Positions 1 through 12,011 of a DNA stretch of 64,000 nt are shown here, piece after piece. The stretch lies in assembly GCF_024868665.1 (NCBI RefSeq), contig NC_079891.1, positions 33,705,067 to 33,769,066 on the forward strand, given 5' to 3'. Below the pieces are notes generated by a model, which did no database searches, was not told where the DNA came from, and saw nothing but the letters and a program-made list of their open reading frames with translations. The stretch is from Triplophysa rosa. Its lineage: Eukaryota; Chordata; Actinopteri; Cypriniformes; Nemacheilidae. The translations under genes and the position numbers were made by a program. Position 1 is the stretch's first letter. The number at the start of each line of letters is the position of its first letter.

Positions 1-94
1 AAAGTTGGTTCTTTATGAATAATATTCATACTTTATTGAAACTTTTTATTAATGATAGTCAAATGAGATTACTAGAGTTTGGGGTCGTTGGTGT

Positions 95-860
95 TAAACC
101 TTCTGAGTCACAACGTGCCACATTTAAAAAAATGCTGGGTTATTTTCAACCCAGTGTTGGGTTAAAGAGGGATGAACCTGACCGTTGGGTTGTGAGTTAA
201 CCTATGATGGGTTGTGTAACCCCTTGTTGGGTCAAATATAAACATTTTCTGGGTTGTTTTACCCCAGTTGTTGGGTTAGTCCCTTCTTGACCCAATGCTG
301 TGTTGAAAATAACCCAGCAGTTTTTAAAGTACACTTTTACTGTAAATGTGCAACAGGTGTAAATGAGATTTGTGAGCGATGGAGAAAGAGAACATTCTTT
401 GGAGAAAGAGAACATGGAGAAAGAGAACATGTCAAATATGGACAAACATTACACTGTTCGGTTATTTTCAACCCAGCATCGGGTCAAAAGAGACGAACCC
501 AATCGTTGGGTTGTTTTAACTTAATGTTGGGCCAAATATAACATTTTCTGGATTAGTTTAACCTAATGGTTGGCTGTTAAATGGTTATTTTCAACCCAGC
601 ATTTTTTCGAGTGTTTTCGAGTTAAACCAGTTGTTGGGTTTGTGTCCATATTTAACCCAACAATGAGTTGAAACAACCCAGTATTTATAGTGTGTATAAG
701 CAAGTAACTTGATTTTAATCTTATGGCTTCAGAGGAAAGCATAAGTGCTGGGTTGTTTTTCACCCAACTATAAGTGGAGACAACTCGGCGTTGGGTCATT
801 TTTAACACAGCAGTGTGTTGTGTCCAGCATGGGTCAAATACAACCCAGCACGTTTTAGAG
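95..860. repeat. GGGTT/AACCC palindromic interspersed repeat
   Basis: The words AACCCAGC, TGGGTT and GGGTCAAATA recur on both strands every 20-60 bases, forming many short imperfect palindromes (e.g. around 135-165, 470-505, 590-660). Spacing is irregular, so it is not a clean tandem array. The open frames here are side effects of the repeat. A small related piece lies at 63140-63210. It resembles common teleost DNA-element internal repeats; the exact family is not identified. Confidence 0.7.
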
Positions 861-870
861 TGTTGTGAAT

Positions 871-2345
871 GCTCACATTTGTATTATTTACATGTTAAAT
901 ATCATATTGGCGTTAGTCATAAAGTAAACCGTTTGTAATGTTTTACAGCTGCATGATGGATTTAAAAGTGCACAGGTCTGAGGTAAACTGATTGTTGTCT
1001 TTATTTGACGGAGCATTTTTCAGCCTTCTACCAGAGAGAGAGTAAAGAGAAGATTAGGAAGTTACATTAGCATGCGTGTCACACAGTCGCTCTAGTGGCT
1101 CTACAAACACGCACGAGGATTTCAGCGTCAGGATAATCTACGGTCTGATGCACATGAGATGAGGCTACTCATCTTTCCCTCTCTGTTTTCTTTCGCTTTG
1201 AGCGCTGTAACACGCAAGCATATTATGTTAATAATAATCTGGATTATTCAGGTCCTGGATACTGATTGGTCAGTGTTCCAGCCGCTCTGATGTCATTCAC
1301 ATCCATTTATTGTATCACTACCGAGATGGGTGGCGTTAAATGCTGTCCATCACTGCTGACACTCGACATCCAGCTGACAGCTTGTTTCCTCCAGCGCTCG
1401 GTTGAGAAAAGAAAAACACACTTGCCAGAAATCTCAGATGTGTCCATTTTTCAACTTTTCTGCCTCGTGGGTTGATCATAAACATTAAGTGTTTATGGTG
1501 TTATCCACAGGCTTCTGTTTTTAGAGGTGTAATGGTTGTTTAAAGCCTCCAATTTGCGTGTAAATGAGAGGAGGAACATCACACCACCAGATTGCCTTGA
1601 TCTGGAGCTCGGCGTCTTCTTTCGTAAGTGCCGGAAAACGTTGAAATGCTCCTCTGTGATGTTGCCCAGGAGTGTTTCACTGTTGCATTTCAAACGGCGG
1701 CAGTCATTTCAGCCCGCTTGATATCTTCCTCAAAGACATGACTACTTCGTTTTCGGGCAAACTTTGCGATTTATCGTTTTCTTGAAAATGCTTAAGGCGC
1801 ATTTAGTATACGTTTAGAAGAAACTCTAGTTGTTCAAATAAACTCTCGAGAAAGCAACACGATATGTTTGCGTTTTTATAGATGAGTATTCACAATCATG
1901 TTTGACAAATGTAATTGTATTGCTTGTTATGTCAGTCAATTAAGAAATATCTTTTGGATTTTGTTTGAAATATAACCACACTTATTGATGTTTAACCACC
2001 AAAAGGCAAATAGTGAGTTACTTGTAAATGAGTGCTAGTCAAAAGACAGAAACGGTAAGAACAGATAATAGCATTGACATCATCAATAGATGATCGAAGA
2101 TGATTTGCTTTCTGTTTTAATGATGCATCGATGCATCTTTTGTTTGTGCAATGATGCATTATATTATGTAAAACACTTCTCAAGTAGTTGTATTATGTTT
2201 TTGGAGAATCAGCTCACGTTCAGGTCATGTCTATAAAGCCGTGGGGCAGAGTTGGCACATTATTTCAAAACTAAAAAAAGAAGTCATTAATGCAGATTTC
2301 TTTTTTGCACGGTTTACAAACACATCATTCTTAAAATGCATGAAG
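871..2345. other. Unannotated non-coding stretch
   Basis: No convincing exon, RNA gene or transposon end was seen. Open frames are under 70 codons, on both strands, and show no recognisable domain. Confidence 0.5.
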
Positions 2346-2349
2346 AGCA

Positions 2350-2745
2350 GGTAAACTAATCTGGATTTGGGTCGATTTGATGAGAAATGTTTGAGTTCAT
2401 ATTGAGATCTTCAATAATATTGACTTTTGATTGCAGACAAATCTGACCGATTTGACCGATTGTTTACGTCACGCTGATGACAGAGACATTTGGGACATTT
2501 CTGACTCTTTTCTGGCTAAATGTAAATAAGTTTAAGTTGAGGCACTAAAATGATTAACTAGAAATTAATGTAAAAACTAAACTTGTATAACATTTTTACA
2601 ATATACTAAAAATAAATGTAAACTAAAAATTAAACTTAAATAATATTCAAACTAAATCAACTTTCGGTTTGCTCTCCATTTAATCTCATTGATGTCTAGC
2701 AGAAATAACTCCGTCATCTCATCTGTGATTTTGTCTTTCTCAGGT
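2350..2745 (+). repeat. Unclassified dispersed repeat, copy A (interrupted)
   Basis: Shares with later copies the block beginning TGATGAGAAATGTTTGAGTT, then TTGAGATCTTCAATAATATT and TTGATTGCAGAC, and a tail (about 2663-2745) with CTCCATTTAATCTCATTGAT and TCTCATCTGTG. The two halves are split by an A-rich insertion at about 2521-2662. The polypyrimidine-CAG motif of other copies is degraded here (CTTTTCTGGC). Other copies start near 26382, 29062, 36635, 39115, 42255 and 62415 on this strand and near 34700 and 61530 on the other. Confidence 0.75.
2521..2662 (+). repeat. A-rich AACTAAA repeat inserted in copy A
   Basis: Starts AAGTTGAGGCACTAAAATG and runs into AACTAAAC / AAATAAATGTAAAC words. 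Related sequence lies at 4436-4552 (same strand) and 9345-9475 (opposite strand, ending in GGTGCCTCAACTT). It interrupts the dispersed repeat, so it is the younger of the two at this site. Confidence 0.6.
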
Positions 2746-3536
2746 GAATAGTAAGAAACACACAATGGTCGATTTATACATTTCTTTGTATGTCCTGGTC
2801 ATATTTGTTTCAATCTGAATGTGTGGTGACTGGAGATTAAGTTGTTAGTTGTTGATTCTATTTCTCGATTTCTTGTTTGTGCTCACTTTCTGTGAGACGT
2901 CCACACACAATGAGGTGTTGTGCTGATGACAGATTACGCCGGTCCCCAGTGAGAAATGCGAGACCTTAAACAGCTTTCGATGAGACCAACCGTCTCAATT
3001 TGTGTGACAGAATGCCAGTATGTGTGAAAAAAATGACCTTTAGAAACATTTTATTTTGATATTAAATGTGTCACCTTTGCAGTTAATGCGTGTCTTTATT
3101 TGACATGCTTCCATTGCATGTTGTCACGAATGAAGGAACAAACGAATGGATGACTGAATGGAAAGAGCACGCCGTGTAAGGATGAAATGTTGCGAGCAAA
3201 CATTTTAAGCGCAGGCGAGTTTCATGTGAAGCGTGTGTTGGGTGAGAAATAGATGAAGGATCTTCACATAAAGCCCGTCTATGATTGATTCCCATCTGTG
3301 GATTATATGAACGCCGGCTCAAGTGCTTTAGGATTACCATCAGATCTTTAATTCCAGAAGGCGAGAGGAGAGGCGGAAGATTCCGGAAATCTGTGATGTG
3401 TAATTAGTCCCCATTGTGCTGAGGTTCTAAATCAGGATAGTATTGTTCTTCCTCGTGTGGCTCGGGCACGGACCGCTCCGCGTTCGAGCCTATAAACGAT
3501 TCGCGTATATGTGTACTGTTCCCACTTTAAAGGGAC
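2746..3536. other. Unannotated non-coding stretch
   Basis: Nothing supportable was seen; short open frames only. Confidence 0.45.
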
Positions 3537-3882
3537 AGTTCATCCAAAAATGAAAAAATGGGTGATCATTTACTCACCCGGTTGTTTCAAACCTGTATGA
3601 ATTTCTTTGTTGCGATGAACACAGAGAAAGATATTTGGAAGAATGTTAGTAATTTTCAGTTCTGGGACATCATCCACTACCGTGGTAGGAAATAAAAGAT
3701 TGTATTTTTTGTTCTGTTGAACACACAATGAGATATTTTGAAGAATTTAGGAAAACAGAGTTCTCGGGCACCATCTTTCTTTGTGTTCATCACAAAACAA
3801 AGTCATTTATACAGGTATGAAATTACACGAGTGTGAGTAAATGATGACAGAATTTTCATTTTTGGGTGAACTGTCCCTTTAA
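3537..3882. mobile_element. TTAA-flanked MITE
   Basis: TTAA at both edges (3537-3540 and 3879-3882). Terminal inverted repeats read AGGGACAGTTCATCCAAAAA on the left and TTTTTGGGTGAACTGTCCCT on the right. Inside are paired GAACACAGAGAAAGATATTT and AAGATATT-type arms. The TTAA target is what Kolobok/T2 and piggyBac-type elements use; which superfamily mobilised it is inference. At least five more whole or partial copies occur (6439, 30467, 39943, 41290, 44518). Confidence 0.88.
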
Positions 3883-5577
3883 AATAGGTGAGATGCTGTT
3901 GTCGTGAGCATCTTTTATCGGTCTGAAATCACATGCATTGGTAGAAAGATGAGAAGATGCTGTGTTGCTGTTGTTGTCAAAATGTCTGTGCAAGCACAAT
4001 CTGATTTGTTTTATATGCAGTGTTTTTAAATACTGTACATTGTCTACTTTTAATTTCATGTACTTCCTTCCAAGAATTTAATAAACATTACTTGTCAAAT
4101 TTACACTAAACTTTGTTTGCCTGTGAGCAGGTCTCACACGTTCTTTCAGCATGTTTACATGCATATAATTCCTTATAAATTTCAAGAAATTGAACTAGTT
4201 TTTAATGCATTTCTAATTTATTTTCACACAAACTTGACAAAATTTAGATTTTGAATTCAATATTGTTTTATACAGAATTCTTGAAAATTGAAAAGATATT
4301 GAAAGATATTGCAATTTAAAAAACATAGAATTGACAGTACAGCCGGTTATCATAGCTAAACTATTACAACATTTCTGTTTTAGGAAAGAAAAGAAAATAT
4401 ATTATTTGAAAAACGTCAACATGTTGCTATAAATAAATAAAAAACTAAACTTAAATAACATTTTTATAATATACTAAAAATAAATGTAAATAATAAAATG
4501 ACAAAAAAATGTAACTAAAATAATATTCAAACTGAATAAACTAAGGGTTAAGTAATGTAAATAACATTAATTTTCTTACTAACAGAAGTAACCCATAACA
4601 CCCAACAGTGCTTGTGTTTTATTATGATGTTCTTCTGTTCTCATTTGTTCTGGGTCTTGTGGGCGGGGTTTTTGAAGCAAGGGGCGTGTCCAATCCAGTG
4701 TCAATGTCTAGAACAGCTAACATTGCCTGCAGAATTTTCCATTTGAAGTTGACATTCTGTGAAGATGTTTCTTCTTCTGCATTCATCATGTTTAAATGCA
4801 CACATGACAGCGTTTTTAATTAAGCAGAAACAGAAATGATCGTACAGGCTTGTTATCTGTGACTCATTCTCACATTACTTTAAGACGCTGGGATAAATCA
4901 TTCATCAAATCCTCTAGGAACATTAACTGCTTCTCTGGAAGCTGTAAATAAAAAAGTGATTTAATCCTGTTTTATCTTCAACAATGTGCTGTAGTGACAA
5001 CGTTTACAGTCACTGGTTTTTATTGTTTGGTGTAATGGATTACAATAATTAAAATGTATTAAAAATGATTATGAATTAAATTAATTAATAACTTTTTTAC
5101 TTTTTGTTTAAACTTATGTATGATGTATACTGTATACTTTTAGCAATTCAAAACAACATTTAATTTAATCGAGTTTACATTAGAAATGGGTTCATATGAA
5201 AATATATGTATTGAAAATACAAGCTTTATATTATTATATATTCTCCTCCCTGCATTCAAGAAGTTACTGTGTTAGAATACTGAAATACGATTCATTCTTT
5301 TTTTGTATTTTTGTATGATGTTGCAGTTTATATCATTCGTTTACATTTTTCTATTAAGAAATGTTTCAATAATCTAATTTAAATACAGTGCTGACAATGT
5401 AACACTTAATAAATTACTCTTTTATTTGAATGAATTAAATGTATTACGTAATAAATTATTTTTTCGAAGTGACCAATACTGCTGTTTTTTAACATTATTT
5501 GATGTTTGTCACTAATAGTAAGTGTTATGTCATGAATGCAGATGTGTGGTAACGTTTCTGATGTTTCTGTGTTTCAG
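3883..5577. other. AT-rich non-coding stretch with an A-rich repeat
   Basis: Mostly unrecognised AT-rich sequence. 4436-4552 is a second copy of the AACTAAA-type repeat at 2521-2662 (shared word AATATACTAAAAATAAATGT). No coding evidence. Confidence 0.5.
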
Positions 5578-5652
5578 AAGGCATTCATATCGAACGGGAC
5601 AGGACATTGAGAACTGTGGCACATGCAGAGACTGCGCCTGTATCATATACAG
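5578..5652 (+). CDS. Possible internal exon, unidentified gene
   Basis: A 75-base segment lies between a good acceptor (TTTCTGTGTTTCAG, ending 5577) and a near-consensus donor (CAG|GTAAGA from 5653). One frame is open throughout, starting at 5579 and encoding a cysteine-rich peptide beginning RHSYRTGQDIENCGTCRDC and ending ACIIY. The first base completes an upstream codon and the last two begin the next, so the exon is symmetric (phase 2-2). The other two frames: the one from 5578 has a stop. I do not recognise the protein. A chance pairing of splice motifs is possible in 64 kb; no neighbouring exon was confirmed. Confidence 0.35.
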
Positions 5653-6350
5653 GTAAGATGCTTTTATTTTACAATACATCCTTCTTAAAGCACGAGGAAT
5701 GAACAATCGCTCAGGCATAGCAGGTTAAACAGATGAATCAGCGCTCGGAGCGTTAAAGAACATTCAGGTGGATGTTCTGGAAGTTTTCTGAGATGTAATT
5801 GCTCGGGTTATGAAACGTCTCCCACTGCACACAGTCCACCGAAATTAATAACAACAGCACATCTCGACACTTTCTCATCTGTCCCGGGCCAGAATGAAGA
5901 ATGAAGGTGAGATGAACGGAGACCTGGAGAGTCATGCACATGCGTCATATATTGTTTGTTTAAATCAGGAGGGAGGACGTGAGTCACACGGACTGTAATA
6001 TATCTGGATTAGCTCTGGAGGGACAAGCTGTTACCGTTTGGCAAGCTAATATTTTTCTCTGTTTTCGTAAATTCTCAGTTTAATATGAAGTATCGGTTAC
6101 TGAGATGCTTTTGACGTGCATCAGTAGAAATAATATAGACACTAGAATAAAAGAGTTGCTGAAATTGCTGAACGAAGGGTTGAACGTAAGCTGGTAAACC
6201 TGTGAAGAACGTGTGCGATACATTTCACCATTATTTCAAAAACACAAAAAAGTAAGTTACGTTTTGCATAAAGAAAGATTTGTTCGCAGTATGGTATTAT
6301 TTTTATGAATTATATCATATCGTTGCAAAAATTTACCATGGTTTAATTGT
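5653..6350. other. Unannotated non-coding stretch
   Basis: If the segment at 5578-5652 is an exon, this would be intron. No other feature was seen. Confidence 0.45.
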
Positions 6351-6355
6351 AGATC

Positions 6356-6836
6356 TGCACCGGTACTAAAATTGCACCGATAGCCGATAATTTAAAGTGA
6401 TATCTGCCGATAGCGTTAATATGGTGTTTATATTAACATTAAAGGGATACTTCACCCAAAAATGTTGTTCCAAATGTGTACAAATGTCTTCGTTCTGATG
6501 AACACAGAGAAAGATATTTGGAAAAATGTCGTTTTTTGTGTTCAACAAATATATTTGATTATAATAATATCAATTATAAGGATTCTTCCAAATATCTTTC
6601 TCTGTGTTCATCAGAACAAAGACATTTATACACATTTGGAACACCTTAAAGGTGAGTAAATGATGACAGAATTTTCATATTAATATTAATATATCAAACA
6701 TCAAATTGGTCGTTTCTAAACATTTTCTATACACAGAGCACAAATCCATTGCATTTTCCCTTCCTCTTTTGTTGGACAGGATATATCGGCTGTTTTTAAC
6801 CTATTGATACCGATTATTGGCCGATATATCGGTGCA
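6356..6836. mobile_element. hAT-like element of the GATGCACCGATA family, with nested MITE
   Basis: Left end GATCTGCACCGG and right end CCGATATATCGGTGCATC form diverged terminal inverted repeats, and the interior has CCGATA/TATCGG words. A TTAA MITE (6439 to about 6680) sits inside. The flanks share TTTAATT, but the duplication is not exact here. A cleaner copy of the family is at 32174-32380. Confidence 0.65.
6439..6680. mobile_element. TTAA MITE nested in hAT-like element, right end lost
   Basis: Begins TTAAAGGGATACTTCACCC and carries facing GAACACAGAGAAAGATATTT and AAATATCTTTCTCTGTGTTC arms. It ends after GATGACAGAATTTTCAT without the usual GGGTGAACTGTCCCTTTAA, so the right terminus is missing. 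Confidence 0.7.
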
Positions 6837-6844
6837 TCTTTAAT

Positions 6845-6995
6845 TAATTGTAGTAAAAATGTTTTTTGTCATGTTGATTACCATTTGTGTAACCACAGCT
6901 TTACTACAAATACTATGGTAAACTATAGTTAATGGTTAATATACAGTAGTTATGGTTAATTTGTGGTTACCATGTTTTTACATGGTTAATTTTCA
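6845..6995. repeat. ACTATGGTAAACTATAG-type palindromic repeat
   Basis: Repeated ACCACA, CTATGGTAAAC, TATAGTTAATGG and GTGGTTACCATG words on both strands. The same vocabulary appears near 21440-21560, 21900-21970 and 49905-49930. A terminal repeat pair could not be fixed. Confidence 0.45.
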
Positions 6996-7936
6996 TAAAT
7001 GTTTAAGCACAACATTTGAATGATCCTTCAAACATATAAATGAATTCATTTAAACGCATTAAAAGTGCTTTGCGTTTGATTTTGAGGTGACGCATTATCT
7101 GAACATGTTTTTCATAGCTTTTACTTTGCCGATTTAGTTTGAGAGAAGTTGATGAAATGTTTGGCTTCAGTCTGATTTCAGACTAATCGCTGCATATCTA
7201 GGAATATGTTGAGATCTTGTTAAGATCTTTTCCGAGGTGTGAGAAAAATACATGATATTACTTCATCTTACATTAGGAGACAAATGTTACTCTTTATTTC
7301 GGTCGTTTTGGGTTTTGTCCTCTCATGTTATGCACGACAGGCGAAGCACATATGCTAGACTTCTGAGGACGTCTGATCTGAGATCAGTCAGTTAACAAGA
7401 CAGGAACGGTCTGCGTTCATCACCATGATTTCTGGCAGTCCAGAACTGCAGACGGCTGTGAGACGGGGATCCGCGTCTGTTAGCTACAAATATCAGAAGC
7501 AATAGAAACAGATGAGCTATAGAGAGACAGACAGGTTGTCAGGTCCCCACTGAGATCCGAGGAATGGAGAGAGAGAGAGAGAGAGGTACAAAAAAGAACA
7601 GGTCCAAGTCTGAATGCGTCTCCATCTGTGGGTGACAGTGTCTCCAAGATGTGATTTAAGAGAACTGTGAGCGAGTCAGAGATGCAGGTATTGGCGTAAG
7701 AAGACGTATTACAGATGACATGTTTCTCCTTGTAAATAATAATGCCGTGCGTGATTGTTGTGGTTATTCTGTCGGTTAATATCTTTGTCAGGTCCGGTTG
7801 GGTTTTTACAGCAGAATGCAGAAAGTCTTCTGAGCTGTAAAGAAGTACATTTGTCTTTCGGTGATGCTTTCATGGTGTGTGAGAATCAGAAGAGAAAGAG
7901 TGAGCAACAAGAGCGGTGTGATACGGTTAATTGAAG
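6996..7936. other. Unannotated stretch with a GA microsatellite
   Basis: A (GA)n run occupies about 7567-7585. Nothing else was recognised. Confidence 0.45.
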
Positions 7937-8983
7937 GTCTAGTGCAGGGCTAGTCAACTGGCGGCCTGCCAATCATCTTTTCCTGGCCCGCCTTAACATT
8001 TCAAATAAGTGGAGAGACTTTAAGAACAGTGTGCTTTAAATGCACGTCCTCCTGAGACGCCACATCTTTAAAAGCCCAAAACGCTGCTACATTCAAAACG
8101 AAAGTAATTCCCGCGGCTCATAATGTTTTACGTCTTATAAAGCGATTTGATCGGTCAGTTCAAGAAACGTAATGTTATTTACAACATTATAATCAGCAAT
8201 GCATTGCACAGACACAGGCAATCGGTTTGCGCAGGCGATAGGTCGTGTTCTAAAACGTGTTTTGTGCCCTTGAAAGTAGGCTAACTGTAGGAAGGGTACA
8301 CCACGTGAACGGTTGTCTCAGATAAGGGGAAAACGGTGTTGTTTTTATTACTGCATTCATTATGTATAACGGCTATATTGACGAAAAACAGCTGTTCATC
8401 TCCCCCAGAACTCGCACTATACAAAGGCTCTGCCCTATAAGTGCGCGGGGCACAGGAATGCGATCGGAATTCACCCGAAGATGTGATAATAGCGTTCAGT
8501 TTCTAGCACAGATCAATTGATTCGCTTTATAAGACGCTAATTTAACGTCACAAGGGGCAGGGATTACTTTTGTGTTGAATGTATTTGCGTTTTTTACTTT
8601 TATTGATTTAACTTTAATTAATTCAACCAAATATCTTCTTGAAAAACAATGCCACCCACATCTCGATGTACTGGAGAACTGTGGGTGAGTAAATTAGTAG
8701 CAATTTTTGGGTAAAGTAACGCATTAAGGAATATAAAATACAATTAAAAAGACAATATCCCTTTTAATTTAATATCATGAAAAGGCACAAATACTGGATG
8801 CAATATTTGTGTGCATGTTTTAATCATGGCCTATAAGTAACAGCAACAAAAACAGTATAAAAGGAACAAAACGCAATAAATAACAGAAGAAATGAGAATA
8901 TGGTAAAAAACTGGCCCGCATCCTATTTATACTTTTGGAATCTGGCCCTCAAAGAAAAGTAGTTGAAGACCCCTGGTCTAGTG
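7937..8983. mobile_element. Non-autonomous hAT element with perfect 8-bp TSD
   Basis: The target duplication GTCTAGTG is identical at 7937-7944 and 8976-8983. The 1031-bp element (7945-8975) begins CAGGGCTAGTCAACTGGCGG and ends AGTTGAAGACCCCTG, matching inverted ends with the CAG...CTG termini usual for hAT. Subterminal GGCCTG / TGGCCCG words also mirror each other. There is no transposase reading frame. The interior is not a simple foldback, so it may derive from an autonomous parent by deletion. Confidence 0.9.
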
Positions 8984-9309
8984 TGTGAATGTGAGAAAGA
9001 AGCAGGAATTTCCTGTACCAGCAGGAAATTGAATCCTAATGATGCCTTTTCATGTTGTGTCCTCGGTGACCTGAAGCAGATGAAGAAAATGTTTCGGCGT
9101 CGGATAAAAGCTTTTAGCACATTGTACTTTCTCAGTCTCCTGATGCCAGTCACGTTTCAAGAATTTAGGAAGCTGTTTCTCTGAAGAATTTGCATATGAT
9201 GTCGGTCTGTGATGGGATGAAGAACACATAGATATGTATACGTAGATGCCACATTTTAGGCTTGTCAACATGTCTGCCATTTTTCCCCATTTTCCCATCT
9301 TTTTTTGTA

Positions 9310-9475
9310 GTTTTTTTTTTATTTTGAATTAGCGTCTATTATACATTGGTAGTTTTCATGTTAATTTTAGTAAAAATTTTAGCAGTCTTGTTCATTTGTG
9401 TATTTTTTTAGTTTTAGATTTTTTCAATTTTTATTTAATTTCAGTGAGTAATTTTGGTGCCTCAACTTAAGGGAG
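9310..9475 (-). repeat. T-rich (AACTAAA) repeat, minus copy
   Basis: Ends GGTGCCTCAACTTAA, the reverse complement of the start of the repeat at 2521; the T-rich body matches its A-rich body. Confidence 0.5.
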
Positions 9476-9766
9476 CGATGAATTAAGACATCAATTTTAA
9501 CCCATGCTTTTGTTATATAAGAGGGAATCGTATTCAAGCAAACATCCTGTAAGTGTCAGAATGGAAAACGCCCTTGTTACTGAAATTACAACTGTTATTG
9601 ACACCAGGACCAGCGAACGCCAGGTCCTGGAATGCACCTATTTGAACACCGCCTCCACAGAAGAATATCAACCACTACTTCTCTAGCCCCGCCCACTGAT
9701 TTGCGCATGACAGTACTGAAGTAACACAAGTTGCGCGGAACCAGATAGAGCGAGCAAGCAATAAAC

Positions 9767-10032
9767 ATGCCGTTAAAGATTGCAGAATATTGTGCAGTGC
9801 CTGGTTGTGGAAGAACACAGTCGCTGCATAACCTTCCTTCGGATTCCCACATTAGTAATGCGTGGTTGAAGTTTATTTTTAAAGACGTTCCAGCTCACGT
9901 GGGTAAAACATTACCGCGGATTCCTTTGTAAACAAGGCAGAGGTCGACGCTGGATTTGCAGAGAGACTAAAATTAAAAAGCAGTGCTGTGCCATCAATAT
10001 TGGATCCGATAGGAATGGCGCAGCAATCTTAT
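9767..10032 (+). pseudogene. Broken THAP-domain exon
   Basis: ATG at 9767 opens a frame with YCAVPGCGRTQSLHNLPSD, then AWLKFIFKDVP. This fits the first half of a THAP (C2CH) DNA-binding zinc finger: Cys-x4-Cys, the LP..., and the invariant Trp. That frame stops at 9929-9931. A different frame from 9925 continues with NKAEVDAGFAERLKLKSS, AVPSILDP, GMAQQSY, containing the AVPxI/L motif that ends THAP domains. It stops at a splice-donor-like GTGAGT (10033). The expected Cys-x2-His block between the halves is absent, and the frame shifts at that point. This suggests an internal deletion of roughly a dozen codons that destroys the zinc site. It therefore looks like a dead first exon of a THAP gene or transposon-carried THAP gene. 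The surrounding sequence is repeat-like, which favours the second. Confidence 0.72.
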
Positions 10033-11015
10033 GTGAGTAAAACATATTTGTACGATGCGTCACTATTGCTTTGTTAGAGATCGCTTGATATGCCCTGATA
10101 GTATTACCTGGGGACCTAGTCATTTGTAATACTTGCAGAGGTTGTCTGTGATCTAAATCCCGTGCGAATCGGCCATGTCTGTAATTTGTAAAGTAAAAAT
10201 TCCCCCACAAATGACCTACCGTATTTTGACGAACACCGAGGTCCTGTGATAATATTAGTCCCGTGCGAATCGGCATCTCTGTGACTTGGCGGGCTCATAT
10301 ATCATTTTTCAAGGTTTTATCCACCGTTTGCAAATAATGGAGGCTGTGTTGAAGTGTTTTGGTATTGTTTCGGGTGCTGGGTCATATCCATAAGTTACCG
10401 GGAGTCTCCCGTTTGTTTATTTATCATGGAAACTCTCGTAACATTTGAGACCCGCGATCGCGGTGATCTTCTGTCCGGTTCGCGATCACGGGTCTCAAAT
10501 GCTGACAGGTACGGTCATATATCATTAAACACCATACAACTATAGGCTATACAAACTATACACAAAGCCTTGACATCACATCCGGGAAATAAGTCAGTAA
10601 ATTTGAGTAAAATCACAGGCTTCACTTATCCCGTGCGAATGTGCCACATGAAATACAGATGTGGGGAGGTCATTTCTAAATCACACGAGGTCCCCAGATA
10701 ATACTAATCCTGTGCGACTAGGGCTAATGTGTAACCTAACGTTACGTGTCTAACCAAATTCACAGAAGGCACCAACTAAGTTTACTACGCAAACTGCTAT
10801 CCAATCATAGCGGTGGGCGTTTACTTCCAAGTCTTCAATGCGGCACGCCCATTAAAACCGAGCGTTTGTAGAGCCGGCCTCAAAACCCAGGTAGAAAATA
10901 GCCTATTACTTATTGATTTTGATGTTTTTGAATGTAAAAACCACGCGAACGTCATAAGTACACCTCCGACAACAGTATAAAACAATAAACAAGCCCAGTT
11001 CATGACACCTTTAAA
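10033..11015. repeat. Transposon-like sequence downstream of THAP fragment
   Basis: The phrase CCCGTGCGAAT(C/G) recurs at about 10161, 10260 and 10630, with a variant CCTGTGCGAC at 10708. The right edge, CAGTTCATGACACCTTTAAA (10996-11015), resembles the terminal repeat of common fish elements. The matching left end was not found, so boundaries are uncertain. Confidence 0.4.
10442..10501. repeat. Hairpin with GATCGCG arms
   Basis: The left arm CATTTGAGACCCGCGATCGC pairs with GCGATCACGGGTCTCAAATG, one mismatch in 20, around a loop of about 20 bases. It lies downstream of the THAP fragment. Confidence 0.8.
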
Positions 11016-12010
11016 TTCATTTCATTGGCGCTGAGGCAACATTTCAAAAGTTTTTTTTAATTTTTAGGCCAACATTTTTTTTTATTCCAATTAAAATAAA
11101 TATTTTAATAGTTTTAGTAAACTATAATAACTTTGATGGAAAGAGCTGCTATTATATACATCTATGAACTGTTATATATAAAGGCAGTAAAGTGGGTTAC
11201 AAAATAAAAAGATTTTCGTATTGTATTGGGGTTGCTGACACAGGCTTGAATTGTCAAATGCACTTTGGCACAATTGCAACTCTAGTGTGAAGCGTGCAAT
11301 CTTTTGTTCTACTTTCTTTTATATTCTGTAATTTTCTAACATCCATTTTTCCCGTTTGAAGAGAGAGAACTCTTTATGAACTATTTATTCATTTAAATAA
11401 ATGAAATAGACTTCATTTATTTAAACCTCACCGTGTTCCCGGAGCTGCTGCATTGCTCCAATTCATCTGCGGAGGGGATGGGGTAAAAAAAACATACACT
11501 TCTCCATTTAGGAGTCTATAGGAGTCTCTGTGAGCCCCTGGAGTCTAAAATACAGCAGCCTAATCAGATTCCAGAGAGGACGGAGCAGTGAATTGAACCT
11601 GTTTTTACCTCTCATTGTCCAAAGCCTCAGGGAGAAGGATCTGTATTAGGAAGCCGGAGCTGCGGGAGGGTTTGACAGACTGCCTCATTTCAGCCGAGCT
11701 CCGTTTGCGGCCGGACGCGACATTCTTTTCCCGGTTCATCCGCAGTGCTTCATGCTTTGAATCAGAAATGTGTCATTTATCTATAGTAGCCCCCGATAGG
11801 CTAGTGACTTAAATGGACATTGAATAACACTGCTGAGGGATCGACTGATACATTCCAAACACTTTCAGACTATTTGCAAGAGAAGCTGTTTTGTTCCATC
11901 ACCTTTTAGATTTACTCTCAAAATCCTGTGTTTTATAGATGACTTTAAAAATCTCTGTATCCTGTTATCTGGTAAAATACTTACGAATTCCATCTTTAAA
12001 AGGCTGTGTT
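11016..12010. other. Unannotated non-coding stretch
   Basis: No feature could be supported; homopolymer T runs near 11050-11090 only. Confidence 0.45.
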
Positions 12011-12011
12011 T

